Shown here piece by piece: positions 1 to 9,050 of a stretch of 53,148 nt of DNA (its first letter is position 1; each line of letters opens with the position of its first letter). The stretch is from Bacillota bacterium. Lineage in GTDB: Bacteria; Bacillota; Sulfobacillia; JAJYWN01. A program made the translations under genes and the position numbers. Where the stretch lies: contig JAJYWN010000069.1 of assembly GCA_021791495.1 (NCBI GenBank), forward strand, positions 1 to 53,148. Direction: 5' to 3'. A model generated the notes under the pieces. The model did not search any database and was not told where the DNA came from. It saw only the letters and a program-made list of their open reading frames with translations.

Positions 1-24
1 GTAGCCTCACACGTGTGAGGCTAC
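1..24. repeat. 24-bp perfect palindrome
   Basis: The first 24 bases are a perfect inverted repeat with 12-base arms (GTAGCCTCACAC and its complement) and no unpaired centre. It lies downstream of the leuS stop on the minus strand, with no T-tract beside it in the visible sequence. It could be a protein-binding site or part of a terminator cut by the window edge. Bases 25-157 hold nothing else I can recognise. Confidence 0.5.
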
Positions 25-157
25 AACCTACCTTGTCCTAGTTCCTCACCGCCTATGGGGTTTGATAGTATCACCGGCTATATCACTAACCACCACAGGC
101 CGAAAGAAAGCACCGCAGGGGCGTGATGGGCAGGGGCATGATGGCACCCGCCGGCAC

Positions 158-2710
158 CTACTTCACCACAAGGTTAAACATCTTCCCGGGCCGGTAGATC
201 TCGTTTACGATTCTCTTGCCCTCGATGGCCCGCTTGACATGCTCCTCGGCCAGGGCTACCTCGCGCACGTCTTCTTGGGGAGCGTCGACCGGCACGGAGA
301 TGGTGCCGCGGAACTTGCCATTCACCGCCACGGGCAGTTCCACGATCTCGTCCACCGTCTTGGCCGGGTCGTAGGTGGGCCATGGCTGCTCATGGAGCAT
401 ACCGCCGAAGCCGGCCAGCTGCCACAGCTCCTCGGTGATGTGCGGGGCCACCGGATTCAGGAGATGGATGAAGGTGCGGAACTCTCCGCGCGTTACCTCG
501 GCGGCGGCGGTGAATTCGTTCAGGGCGGACATCAGGGCGGCGATGGCCGTGTTAAACTTCAAGGTCTCGAAGTCGGCGCTGACCTTCTTGATGGTTTTGT
601 GCATGAGCTTCTCAAACCGGGGCGAGTAGCCTTCTTCGCCGGTCAGGAGTGCCTGAAGCGACCAGACCCGCTGCAGGAAGCGGTGGGCGCCGCTGACACC
701 GGCGGTGGACCAGGGAGCATCCTGATCGAAGGCGCCGATGAACATCTCATACACCCGGAAAGTGTCGGCGCCGTAGTCTGCCACCAGGTCGTCGGGGTTT
801 ATCACGTTCCCGCGGGACTTGGACATCTTCTCATGGTTTTCACCCAGGATCATCCCGTGCGAAGTCCGCTTCTGGTAGGGCTCGGGCGTGGGGGCCACGC
901 CGATGTCGTACAGGAAGCGATACCAGAACCGCGAGTAGAGCAAGTGGAGCGTGGTGTGCTCCATGCCGCCGTTGTACCAGTCCACGGGCATCCAGTAGGC
1001 CAGCTTCTCCTTGCTGGCAAGAGCCTGGTCGTTGTGCGGGTCGGTGTAGCGCATGAAGTACCAGGACGAACCGGCCCAGTTCGGCATGGTGTCCGTCTCG
1101 CGCTGGGCGGGGCCGCCGCATTTGGGGCAGGTAGTATTCACCCAGTCGGTGATGGCCGACAAGGGTGACTCGCCGGTGTCGGTCGGTTCATAGGACTCCA
1201 CGTCGGGCAAGGTGACGGGGAGCTGGTCTTCGTGGACCGGCACCCAGCCGCAGTGGTCGCAGTGGACCAGGGGGATGGGCTCGCCCCAGTACCGCTGGCG
1301 GGAGAAAACCCAGTCTCGGAGCTTGTAGTTGACCTTGCGCTTTCCGATGCCGGACTCTTCGACCCACCGGATGGCGGCCTCGATGGCGTCCTTCACCTGC
1401 AGGCCGTTGAGGAAGCCGGAATTGACCACGGTACCCTGGTCCACGTCGGTGTAGGCGGCCTGTTGGACGTCGACGCCCTGACCTAGGCCACTGCCGCCAT
1501 CGCCTTCGATGACCTTGACGATGGACAGGCCGTACTTCTTCGCGAACTCCCAGTCACGCGTGTCGTGGCCGGGCACGCCCATGATGGCGCCCGTGCCGTA
1601 GGAGACCAGGACGTAGTCGGAGATCCACAAGGGGATCTCTTTTTTGGTGGCGGGGTTGATAGCACGGAGGCCTTTCACCTCGACGCCGACCTTCTCTTTG
1701 GTCAGTTCGGTCCGTTCCAGTTCGGACTTGCGGGCCGCCTGTTCGCGGTATTCCTGGACCTCGTCCCAGTTCTGGATGCGGTCGCGGTTCTTCTCCACCA
1801 GGTCGTGCTCGGGCGCCAAGACCATGTATGTGGCGCCGAAGATGGTGTCGGGCCGGGTGGTAAAGACCCGCAGCTTGTCGGCGGTTCCGGCGATGGCGAA
1901 GTCGATCTCGGCGCCGTCGCTGCGGCCGATCCAATTCCGTTGCGAGGTCCGCACCCGCTCGATATAGTCCACCGTGTTCAGCCCGTCCAACAGCTTCTGA
2001 GCGTAATCGGTGATGCGCAGCATCCACTGGGCCTTCACGCGCCGCTCGACGGGCGCACCGCAGCGCTCGCAGTTTCCGCCCACGACCTCCTCGTTGGCCA
2101 GGCCGATCTTGCAGGAGGGGCACCAGTTGATGGGGATCTCCGCCTTGTAGGCCAGCCCGTGCTTGTAGAGCTGGAGGAAGATCCACTGGGTCCATTTGTA
2201 GTATTTCGGGTCGGTGGTGTTCACCTCGCGTGACCAGTCGAAGGAGAAGCCAAGCATCTTGAGCTGCTCCCGGAAGTGGGCCACATTGTCGCGCGTGACG
2301 ATCTTGGGATGAATGTGATGCTTGACGGCGTAGTTCTCGGTGGGCAGGCCGAAGGCGTCCCAGCCGATGGGGTAGAGGACGTTGTAGCCTTCCATGCGGC
2401 GCTTGCGGGCCACGATGTCCAAGGCCGTGTTGCTGCGCGGGTGCCCGACGTGGAGCCCTTCGCCGGAGGGGTAGGGGAACTCGATGAGCGGGTAGTACTT
2501 CGGCAGGCTAAAGTCGTCCTTCGCCTCGAAGACGTGGCCTTCGTCCCAGATCTTGTGCCACTTAGCCTCGATACGGGCGAAGTCGTACTTACCGGCGGAC
2601 GCCGCCGGAACCGCCGGCTTCGCGCCGGCCGTCTTGCCTCCCGCAACCTTCGCTGCCCCCGCTTTGCCTTTCCCCGTCGCTCTTTCTCTTGGATCCGCCA
2701 TCGCCGTCAT
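158..2710 (-). CDS. leuS: leucyl-tRNA synthetase
   Basis: Cytoplasmic class I synthetase that charges tRNA-Leu. The 850-residue product has the HIGH-type signature HVGH at about residues 87-90 inside [12 protein letters not shown], a CP1 editing domain with the threonine-rich TTRPDT motif, and KMSKS near residue 627, so it looks complete. I chose the ATG at 2710 because a GAGG ribosome site lies about 10 bases upstream; the frame stays open further upstream only because it runs through the T-box leader. The first 40 residues, before [15 protein letters not shown], are a Lys/Ala/Gly-rich extension not usual in the bacterial enzyme; the ATG at 2701 would shorten it by three residues. Expression should be controlled by the T-box directly upstream. 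Confidence 0.97.
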   Translation of the reverse strand: MTAMADPRERATGKGKAGAAKVAGGKTAGAKPAVPAASAGKYDFARIEAKWHKIWDEGHVFEAKDDFSLPKYYPLIEFPYPSGEGLHVGHPRSNTALDIVARKRRMEGYNVLYPIGWDAFGLPTENYAVKHHIHPKIVTRDNVAHFREQLKMLGFSFDWSREVNTTDPKYYKWTQWIFLQLYKHGLAYKAEIPINWCPSCKIGLANEEVVGGNCERCGAPVERRVKAQWMLRITDYAQKLLDGLNTVDYIERVRTSQRNWIGRSDGAEIDFAIAGTADKLRVFTTRPDTIFGATYMVLAPEHDLVEKNRDRIQNWDEVQEYREQAARKSELERTELTKEKVGVEVKGLRAINPATKKEIPLWISDYVLVSYGTGAIMGVPGHDTRDWEFAKKYGLSIVKVIEGDGGSGLGQGVDVQQAAYTDVDQGTVVNSGFLNGLQVKDAIEAAIRWVEESGIGKRKVNYKLRDWVFSRQRYWGEPIPLVHCDHCGWVPVHEDQLPVTLPDVESYEPTDTGESPLSAITDWVNTTCPKCGGPAQRETDTMPNWAGSSWYFMRYTDPHNDQALASKEKLAYWMPVDWYNGGMEHTTLHLLYSRFWYRFLYDIGVAPTPEPYQKRTSHGMILGENHEKMSKSRGNVINPDDLVADYGADTFRVYEMFIGAFDQDAPWSTAGVSGAHRFLQRVWSLQALLTGEEGYSPRFEKLMHKTIKKVSADFETLKFNTAIAALMSALNEFTAAAEVTRGEFRTFIHLLNPVAPHITEELWQLAGFGGMLHEQPWPTYDPAKTVDEIVELPVAVNGKFRGTISVPVDAPQEDVREVALAEEHVKRAIEGKRIVNEIYRPGKMFNLVVK

Positions 2711-3113
2711 GGGTTTCAGTCCTCGCCCTCGAAACGCAGTATTGGAAAAACAAAACCTTCCGTCCCCGGTCGGAGACGGAAGGTTGATTCCGTGGTACCA
2801 CTCCGTTTGGCCGCCCCGCTTCCTTTTCACCTGGCCGACACGGTCAAGGTCAAGGGCGGAGCCGCCCACTCGTTTCTTGATAACGGGACCGTCGTCGCCG
2901 CGCCGCAGGCGCGGAGTCTGGTCCCGGCCGGGGCTAGCCGGCAAGCATTTCCCAGCGTCTGTCCGGCGCTTAGCTTGCCTTTTCACCCTGGCGGCTCGCG
3001 GGCGAGGATCACTGTCGCTGTTCACCGCCTTGCACCGTCCGGCGGCTCTCTTTGGAACAGTAACCGCTGATGCTCCCGGTCATCGCCTGTCACGCTATCC
3101 TTGCGACTCTTTA
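2711..3113 (-). promoter_or_regulatory. T-box leader (Leu) of leuS
   Basis: tRNA-sensing leader read on the minus strand. The distal Stem I signature AGAGAGCCG...GGTGCAAGG is visible around 3020-3060. The likely specifier codon is CTC (Leu) at 3004-3006, followed by the CCCG that closes the stem. The T-box TGGTACCACGG is at 2790-2800. The terminator hairpin occupies 2754-2785 (AACCTTCCGTC pairing with GACGGAAGGTT) and is followed by TTTGTTTTT. Uncharged tRNA-Leu should favour antitermination and leuS expression. The specifier assignment comes from position in the stem and agreement with the downstream gene. Confidence 0.9.
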
Positions 3114-3119
3114 ACCGAT

Positions 3120-3148
3120 ATGGTACTAGGAACGGCGCAAAAGGTCAA
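3120..3148 (-). promoter_or_regulatory. promoter of leuS leader
   Basis: On the minus strand TTGACC (3143-3148), a 17-base spacer and TACCAT (3120-3125) resemble a sigma-A promoter. It starts just inside the end of the upstream aminopeptidase gene's downstream gap and would begin transcription near 3113, at the foot of T-box Stem I. Confidence 0.55.
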
Positions 3149-3161
3149 CCTATCGGCTCGT

Positions 3162-4706
3162 TCACTTCTGTCGAACCGCCAGTTCCGCTAATGTCCGCGC
3201 CGCGACCCCGGTAGCGCCCTTCGGCTGGTGGAAGGCTTCCTTCTCCGCGAAGCACGTGTTAGCGATGTCCAGATGGGCCCAGCAGGTCTTCCCCGCGAAC
3301 TCGCCAATGAAGAGGCCGCCGGTAATGGTGCCGCCCAGGCGGCCGCCGGTATTCTTTAGATCGGCTACCGGGCTCTTTAGTTGCTCCTTGTATTCGTCGT
3401 CGGAAGGCAGGCGCCAGTAGTGCTCGCCGGCCGCCACGCCGGCGGCGTGAATGGCTTCGACCAGGCTGTCGCAGGTGGAAATCAGGCCGGAGTAGAGGCC
3501 GGACCCGAGGGCCACGCCACAGGCGCCGGTCAGGGTGGCGACATCCACGATGGTGGAAGCGCCCAGGGATACGGCATAGGCCACAGCATCGGCTAGGATG
3601 AGGCGCCCCTCGGCGTCGGTGCTGATGATCTCCACCGTTTTCCCGTTCATGGCCTGTACCACGTCTCCCGGCTTTAAGGCCGACCCGGACGGCAGGTTCT
3701 CCGTGCACGGGACGATGCCCGCCACGTCGGCGGCCGGTTTTAGCTGGGCGATGGCCTTCATAGCGGCGATGACGGCGGCGCCGCCGGCCATGTCGTCCTT
3801 CATGGCTTCCATACCGTCGCGGTTTTTCAGGGAGATACCGCCGCTGTCAAAGGTGAGGCCCTTGCCTACCAGTGCGAGGAGGCCGTGATTCCCGCCGTCG
3901 CCCGAACCGGAGCCCTTGTAACGAAGAACGATGAGCTTGGGCGGCTGGACGCTGCCTTGGGCCACTCCGAGCAGGACCCCCATGCCCAGCCGCTCCATGT
4001 CCGCTTTCTCCAGGACCGTGCACTCAAGGCCCACCTCCCGCGCCATCGTGGTGGCGGCGGCGGCCATGTGCGTCGGAGTCATGTGGTTGGCCGGGGTGTT
4101 TACCATGTCCCGGGCGAAGTTGGTGGCGTCGGCCATCAGGAGGCCGCGCGCCACTCCTTCCTGGATGGAGGCGAGCTTACCCCGGTCGCGCTCGACGATG
4201 ACCAGTTCCCCCGCGGTTGACAGGGACGGCTTACTCTTGAAGGCCTGGAAGGTGTAGGCCGCCAAGGCCGAACCCTCGGCCACGGCCCGCGCGCACTGGG
4301 CGGGGTCCAACCCGCCGATGCCGGCGCCATGGAGGATGGTGGCCACCGTCTTCACCTTGCCGCTGGCGGTGGCCGCTCTCCAGGCGGACCCGGCGGCTTT
4401 CCGGACCCGCTCCAGGTTGAACGAGCCGGCCGGGCCAAGGCCGACTACGATGACTTTGTGGGCGGCTAGGCCGCCTGACCCCGAACCCCCGCCGGCGTTA
4501 CCGCAGAGAATGGTGGCGGTCTTGCCCAACTCGCCCTTGACTTCGCCCTGGGTGATCAGGCGGCTGATGGCGCCACCCAGCGCCTGGTCGACCGCGCCGG
4601 TGCCTCCGCCCGGCGTGGTCACGCCTTCGAACAAGTTGACGATAACGGCATCGGCCTCGATCGTAGTGATGTCGCCGTGGACGGCGGACACCTTGATGGT
4701 GCTCAT
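3162..4706 (-). CDS. pepA: leucyl aminopeptidase (M17)
   Basis: Cytosolic two-metal aminopeptidase that removes N-terminal residues from peptides. The 514-residue product has an N-terminal Rossmann-like domain and a C-terminal catalytic domain with VGKGLTFDSGG near residue 279 (metal and substrate lysine) and the STDAEGRL signature near residue 362, where most homologues read NTDAEGRL. The ATG at 4706 follows a clear GAGAGGAGA ribosome site. It reads toward leuS and ends about 50 bases before the leuS leader, but leuS has its own promoter and T-box, so co-regulation is not implied. Confidence 0.95.
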   Translation of the reverse strand: MSTIKVSAVHGDITTIEADAVIVNLFEGVTTPGGGTGAVDQALGGAISRLITQGEVKGELGKTATILCGNAGGGSGSGGLAAHKVIVVGLGPAGSFNLERVRKAAGSAWRAATASGKVKTVATILHGAGIGGLDPAQCARAVAEGSALAAYTFQAFKSKPSLSTAGELVIVERDRGKLASIQEGVARGLLMADATNFARDMVNTPANHMTPTHMAAAATTMAREVGLECTVLEKADMERLGMGVLLGVAQGSVQPPKLIVLRYKGSGSGDGGNHGLLALVGKGLTFDSGGISLKNRDGMEAMKDDMAGGAAVIAAMKAIAQLKPAADVAGIVPCTENLPSGSALKPGDVVQAMNGKTVEIISTDAEGRLILADAVAYAVSLGASTIVDVATLTGACGVALGSGLYSGLISTCDSLVEAIHAAGVAAGEHYWRLPSDDEYKEQLKSPVADLKNTGGRLGGTITGGLFIGEFAGKTCWAHLDIANTCFAEKEAFHQPKGATGVAARTLAELAVRQK

Positions 4707-4785
4707 GGGCTTGGGATTCTCCTCTCATCCGGATGCAGAACTGGCTTCCCTCAGAGAGGAATTGGCTGAGCCGGCCCTAACACCT

Positions 4786-5207
4786 TCACTCCTTGTGCAA
4801 GGTGCCTTCTGCCCGGACGATGGTGGAATCCAAGGTGAAACCCTACCGAAGAGCTCCCACCGCCTCCACGACTGTGGACTCAAGGACGAAACCCAAGGAC
4901 TCCGCCGTTCGACGGGAGGCGGCATTCTTGTTTGAAGTCTCGTAGATGGGTTGGCGGCCGGTCGCTATCAGGTAGTTGGAGCAGGCCGCCGTCACGGCCC
5001 TGCCCAGCCCCACGCCACGGCACTCCGCAGCTACGTAGACATTGGCGATCAGCCCGAAGCCCTCGCGCCACGGCACTCGGCGTCGTAGATGAAGCGCCGT
5101 TGGACGGGTGGAACATCGAGGACCCGCATGTTGCGGTAGAGGGCGTGCGTCAGCACCCTTGTCACATCGTCCGGAAGGCTCTCCACGATGGAAAGACGTG
5201 TCGTCAC
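4786..5207 (-). pseudogene. broken GNAT acetyltransferase with repeated tail
   Basis: Decayed relative of the upstream GNAT gene. Reading begins at a GTG (5207) that overlaps the previous stop as GTGA and gives VTTRLSIVESLPDD...RRFIYDAE. A frameshift near 5070 is needed to continue into the acetyl-CoA-binding half (GLIANVYVAAECRGVGLGRA...ESLGFVLESTVVEAVGALR), which stops at about 4846. The same frame then continues with a second version of the last stretch (GFTLDSTIVRAEGTLHKE) before a TGA at 4786-4788, so the 3' end looks tandemly duplicated. It also lacks most of the N-terminal domain of its intact relatives. Seen: shift and repeated tail. Inferred: non-functional. Confidence 0.75.
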
Positions 5208-5977
5208 GCCGGTACACCCTTCCGCGCCCTCAACAAGGTTCCCTCGCCGACCATCCGGCTCGTCTCGTAGCGCATCCCCAGCTTCTCGGCCAGCTTCAGG
5301 GCCGGCTTGTCTCGCGAATCGGACTCATAGACGGGGATCTGCTCGGCTTGGAGCAGGTAGTTCAGGCAGGCACCGGTCACGGCTTTGCCGAACCCGCAAC
5401 CCCGGCGGTCTGGTTTGACGAAGAGATCGCAAATGCTCCAGTACCGGTCGAACATCCGGGTTATCCAAGCGTCGGCTACCCATTGACCATCCTCGATAAT
5501 GCCAAACACCTTGGATTCGCCGCTCGCGGCCAGAATCTGAGCCGAGACGAAACGCTCCGCGGGCAATACTGTGATGTCGTCGGCGGTTAGCTCCCGGGCG
5601 GGACCGGCGGCCACCGGCTCCTTCCTGACGCGGGAATAGGTGACGTACATGGACATGGACGAGAAGCTGATCCTCTTCTCCAGAGCTTCACGGAGACCGG
5701 GGTTCGCATTCGGGATTTCCCAAAGGTAGTTTCCAGGCGGTATGTGGTCTACCAGTCCGGCCTCGAACTCCGGGTCACCGTAGGAGAAGCTGGCGCCGGT
5801 AAGCCCGTTAGGCATCCTCGGAGAGACACCCAACACCCCCTTTTCCAGGGCCTTATCATCGGCGTAGAACCTCTTGCCTGGGGATTTGTTCAGGCAAAGC
5901 ACCATCATGTTCGTTATGGGGAACAAGGACAGAAAAGCGTTCATCTCCTTGGACATGGTCATGTGTCTACTGATCAC
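5204..5977 (-). CDS. GNAT family N-acetyltransferase (paralogue 1)
   Basis: Acetyl-CoA-dependent transferase of unknown substrate, 257 residues. The C-terminal GNAT fold is recognisable: a beta-strand reading GIIEDGQWVADAWITR, the motif A loop near VKPDRRGCGFGKAVTGACLNYLL, and the terminal AEKLGMRYE strand. The N-terminal half (KEMNAFLSLFPITNM...) is shared with the two intact relatives next door and is typical of two-domain GNAT proteins. I chose the GTG at 5977, eight bases after GGAGGG; the frame is open further upstream but without a ribosome site. The stop overlaps the start of the decayed copy, suggesting a former operon of duplicates. Confidence 0.85.
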   Translation of the reverse strand: MISRHMTMSKEMNAFLSLFPITNMMVLCLNKSPGKRFYADDKALEKGVLGVSPRMPNGLTGASFSYGDPEFEAGLVDHIPPGNYLWEIPNANPGLREALEKRISFSSMSMYVTYSRVRKEPVAAGPARELTADDITVLPAERFVSAQILAASGESKVFGIIEDGQWVADAWITRMFDRYWSICDLFVKPDRRGCGFGKAVTGACLNYLLQAEQIPVYESDSRDKPALKLAEKLGMRYETSRMVGEGTLLRARKGVPA

Positions 5978-6058
5978 GAAGCCGACCCTCCAATTACGGA
6001 AGTGTGCGGGATGGATCGGATAGTGCCTTACTAAGGGCGGAGAGGGGAACAAGGGTCT

Positions 6059-6292
6059 CTATCGATCCAGGATGCCGCCATGTTCCGCGAGGAAGTCGTC
6101 GAGGGACTTGAGGCGCAGCGGGCTCTTCCTGACCTCCTCCAGGTACTTCAAATCCTCGACATCCTGAAGCCTCTCCAGAATCTCCTGGTAGACGTCAATG
6201 TCGAGGATCACCGCGACGGCTTTGCCGTTCCGGACCACGAACTGTGGGGACTTGGTAGTCATCTGTAGAATCCCCCCGGCTTCCAGCGCCAT
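6059..6292 (-). CDS. Phd/YefM-like antitoxin, no toxin partner
   Basis: A 77-residue protein containing MTTKSPQFVVRNGKAVAVI, followed by LDIDVYQEILERLQDVEDL and an acidic tail. This is the Phd/YefM layout: a short DNA-binding beta/helix unit, then a helix and a flexible toxin-binding tail. The ATG at 6292 follows AAGGGAG; an upstream GTG at 6328 and a downstream ATG at QMTTK are alternatives. No RelE, ParE, Doc or PIN-type toxin gene is next to it; both neighbours are GNAT acetyltransferases. It may be an orphan regulator or a remnant. Some GNAT enzymes act as toxins, but their usual antitoxins are RHH proteins, so pairing with a neighbour is speculation. Confidence 0.7.
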   Translation of the reverse strand: MALEAGGILQMTTKSPQFVVRNGKAVAVILDIDVYQEILERLQDVEDLKYLEEVRKSPLRLKSLDDFLAEHGGILDR

Positions 6293-6351
6293 GCCAGAAT
6301 CATCTCCCTTCCATTCTAACCCGAACACGTTTGAACAGGTGCGTTTTTCGG

Positions 6352-7218
6352 CTAGTGCCGCTGCTGCTTTCTTTTCTTCTTCTTGACTTTCTCCCGTCCG
6401 GGTTTCTCGTCGACCTCCCGCAGAAAGTCCAGCCCTTCCTTGGATGGGGGCCAGTCCAAGGTACCTTTGCCAATGGCGAAGGTGCCCTTCAGTTCGAACC
6501 CCAGGCTCTCGGCCAGGCGCCGGGAGGGAAGGTTATCATCGTCGGTTTCGTAGATGGCGGTCATCCCGGCTTCCGACAGGTGGTTCAGGCACGCTGCCAG
6601 AGTGGCCTTGCCAAGTCCACTGCGCCAGTGGTCCGGGTGCACAGTCAGATCATTGATGCCCCAGTACTTGCCGAACACGGGCAGGACCCAGCCATCGGCC
6701 AGCCACTGTCCATTCTCGATGATCCCGAAGACTTCGACCTGCCGAATGCTGGTGAGGGCGCGAACACTACTGGGGCGCAGGTATCTGAGGGCGGGGATGT
6801 CTGCCTTTGACAACTGGCGGGCGGCGCCGGCCGGTAGCGGTCCGGTCGGGGCCCGCTCGTAGACGGCCATCTTGGCGAACTCCGGAGATCGGAGCCGTCT
6901 GACCAGTTCCTCGTAGAGGCGTTCGTCTGGAATGTTCCAGATGTACCTCTCCCCACGGCGCAGAAAATCGGTGAGGAACAGCTGATAGGCGGGGTCGCCT
7001 TCGGAGAAGAAGACAAAGGGCCCGACGCCTCGCCCGGTGCCGGCCAACCCCATGACGCCTTTGGCCGGCGCCATCTCGTTCGAGATGTAAGAGGCGTCGC
7101 CCATGAGTTGGGACTGCAGAATGTGCAGGTTCGGGATAGGGGAGCGGTACAGGTAAGCTTGCATTTCCTCGGTCATCCTGGGCTTGCGGGCAATGAACGC
7201 ATCCGGTACCGGAATCAT
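6352..7218 (-). CDS. GNAT family N-acetyltransferase (paralogue 2)
   Basis: A 288-residue acetyltransferase of unknown substrate, related along its length to the genes at 5204 and 7373. It shows FGIIENGQWLADGWVLPV, the acetyl-CoA loop DHWRSGLGKATLAACLNHL, and AESLGFELKGTFAIGKGTL. The C-terminal extension beyond the shared domain is strongly basic (EKPGREKVKKKKRKQQRH) and absent from the relatives. The ATG at 7218 follows GGGGGGATCC. About 150 bases separate it from paralogue 3 upstream, and that gap resembles the sequence around 8230-8280, consistent with duplication that included flanks. Confidence 0.85.
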   Translation of the reverse strand: MIPVPDAFIARKPRMTEEMQAYLYRSPIPNLHILQSQLMGDASYISNEMAPAKGVMGLAGTGRGVGPFVFFSEGDPAYQLFLTDFLRRGERYIWNIPDERLYEELVRRLRSPEFAKMAVYERAPTGPLPAGAARQLSKADIPALRYLRPSSVRALTSIRQVEVFGIIENGQWLADGWVLPVFGKYWGINDLTVHPDHWRSGLGKATLAACLNHLSEAGMTAIYETDDDNLPSRRLAESLGFELKGTFAIGKGTLDWPPSKEGLDFLREVDEKPGREKVKKKKRKQQRH

Positions 7219-7372
7219 GTCAGGATCCCCCCAGCCATCTAGTCGTCGGGTCCCCAGGAACGGGCACCATGGGAATGGGGGTTGGGGTGAGTTTGCATAA
7301 ATCCTGCCGTTTCCAGAAGAAAAAGTGAGAAATTGAGGTTTGGCCTGCTTATAGGTGGCCTTGCCACCCCTC

Positions 7373-8146
7373 TTACCTGGCTAAGGCAAGGCCATTCCGC
7401 GTACGCGACAAGATCCCCTCGCCCAGCACTCGTTTGACTTCGAAGGTGAAGCCCAAGCCCTCGGCCAGTCTACGGGCCGCGGTGTTCTCTTCTTCTGTCT
7501 CGAAAACCGGTACCTTCCCGGTCTCAAGGAGGTAGTTTACGCAGGCGCCCACGACCATCTTACCGTAACCGTGACGGCGATGGTCTGGTTTGACTTGAAG
7601 GTCGGCTACGGTCCAATACTGACCGTGCATCGGGACAATCCAGGCGTCGGCCACCCATTGCCCTCCCTCGATGACCCCGAAGACTCGGGCCCCGGCATCC
7701 ATGGCAATGACGTTGGCCGAGAACGGCCGTTCATCGACGAGTACAGGGATGTCGTCCGCCGTCAGCAGTCGGGCGGTCCCGGACGGCAAGGGGCCCCCAG
7801 ACGCCCTGGAATAGGCCACATACAAGTCAACGGGCGAGAAGCGTACGGTTTCGGTCAATGCCTGGTAAAGAGGCTCGCTCGGGATGGTCCACATATAAGG
7901 GCCAGGGGACAAGTGACGGACTAGGCGCATCTGAAAATCCGGCTCCCCCTTCGAAAAGGCGACCGCGGACGTAACCTTCGACTCTTTTCCGGCTACGGCC
8001 ATCACCCCACTATCCAGGGCGTTCAGGTCCGCGTAGAAGCGTTTCTTCGGCAACCTGGCAAAGGAAAGAAGCATCAGGTTCTCGATAGGGGAGCGGGACA
8101 GGAACTCAAGCATCTCTTTGGGCGCAGTGGCGAGCCCTGCAATCAT
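7373..8146 (-). CDS. GNAT family N-acetyltransferase (paralogue 3)
   Basis: A 257-residue acetyltransferase, exactly as long as paralogue 1. It begins MIAGLATAPKEMLEFLSRSP and contains FGVIEGGQWVADAWIVPM, the acetyl-CoA loop DHRRHGYGKMVVGACVNYLL and AEGLGFTFEVKRVLGEGIL. The frame stays open to 8665, but that part merely shadows the broken hydrolase gene in another frame. The ATG at 8146 has GGAGGG eight bases upstream and matches the start of paralogue 1. Substrate unknown; small-molecule or peptide acetylation are both possible. Confidence 0.87.
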   Translation of the reverse strand: MIAGLATAPKEMLEFLSRSPIENLMLLSFARLPKKRFYADLNALDSGVMAVAGKESKVTSAVAFSKGEPDFQMRLVRHLSPGPYMWTIPSEPLYQALTETVRFSPVDLYVAYSRASGGPLPSGTARLLTADDIPVLVDERPFSANVIAMDAGARVFGVIEGGQWVADAWIVPMHGQYWTVADLQVKPDHRRHGYGKMVVGACVNYLLETGKVPVFETEEENTAARRLAEGLGFTFEVKRVLGEGILSRTRNGLALAR

Positions 8147-8291
8147 AGCACTATCCCTCCAAGCTAGTACCTTTGGCACGCGCGTGTCTATGACCACGGA
8201 GCGGTCACCCGGCGCGACACCCATTGGACTTTGGCTTGGAGTGGCCTTCCACAAATCCTTCCGCTTCCAGGAGCGAAATCTTAAAGACCAG

Positions 8292-8850
8292 TTAAATCCT
8301 GAAAGAAGCCTTCTGCCTTTCCCTGCGGAGAAGCATGCGCTCTTTAGCGAGGTCGGTGGGCGTCGTCCAAAGGCCGGCAGCCGCCATCTCCGGGTAGACC
8401 TGCCACTTTCCGGCGATGGGCCGGCCGTCCGACCAATGGCCCGAAGCGGCCACTGTACCCAGGTGGTCAGGCAAGGGCTGCCGGAAGGTGCTGTGGCGCA
8501 TGCCGAGTGGCCCGAGAACCAAGTCATCCATGATCGACGGAAAATCCCTTCCCCCAGCCACATCGATGAGAAGCTGTTGCACCACCGTGGTCCCGCCGCC
8601 CGAATAGCGGAATTGCAGGCCCCACCCGTGCCCCCGCTTGACGCACCCCATAGCCACGGGCCCATTCCAGCCGGCCGTCATTGATGACGGCTACGCTCAC
8701 TCCTGGGACTCCAAGCATGTCCATCCGCTCCCGCAGCGGAATGGGAGTCGGCCGGTCAATTGGCAGAATCTGTCGGGGCAGAAGACCTTCTTCGATACGG
8801 GCTGCCCGCTGACTGGTCAGTTGATCGGAAGGCGGGGCGATCACGCTCAT
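8292..8850 (-). pseudogene. degraded beta-lactamase-fold serine hydrolase
   Basis: Remains of a class C beta-lactamase/esterase family gene. The first frame, from an ATG at 8850 (or GTG at 8844, seven bases after GGAGG), gives RMDMLGVPGVSVAVINDGRL and EWARGYGVRQAG. A second frame then gives FRYSGGGTTVVQQLLIDVAG, LVLGPLGMRHSTF and EMAAAGLWTTPTDLAKE before ending early. The segment between them, which should carry the catalytic SxxK motif, is missing, and the C-terminal third is lost. Internal deletion, frameshift and truncation together make activity very unlikely. It lies upstream of GNAT paralogue 3 on the same strand. Confidence 0.8.
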
Positions 8851-8996
8851 TCCTCCTTTACATAGAGGACATACAAGGGCGCACCGGTCACGGGGCCGAC
8901 CGCCGAGGGACCGGAAGATGGGATTCGCCACCGAGCGCCGTCCACCTTGAAGCTGCCACCCGAGATGGTAGGTAGGGCCGAAGTGACCGCCGTGGT
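8847..8996 (-). pseudogene. possible 3' remnant of an upstream gene
   Basis: A short frame reading ...FKVDGARWRIPSSG...GAPLYVLYVKEE ends at a TGA that overlaps the hydrolase start as ATGA, just after AAAGGAGGA. That coupling looks like the end of a real gene in an old operon, but the upstream part is gone and the frame runs into the plus-strand DUF255 gene. I do not recognise the family. Confidence 0.3.
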
Positions 8997-9050
8997 GTAT
9001 TCCGACCGTTTCTTCGAGGGATGGCTAGTCTTCGGAGGTGGCGGAAGTAG

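Noticed and set aside
2711-3025. Extending LeuRS upstream by 105 codons to 3025.
   Set aside because: That sequence is the T-box leader with terminator and specifier stem, and the ATG at 2710 has its own ribosome site.
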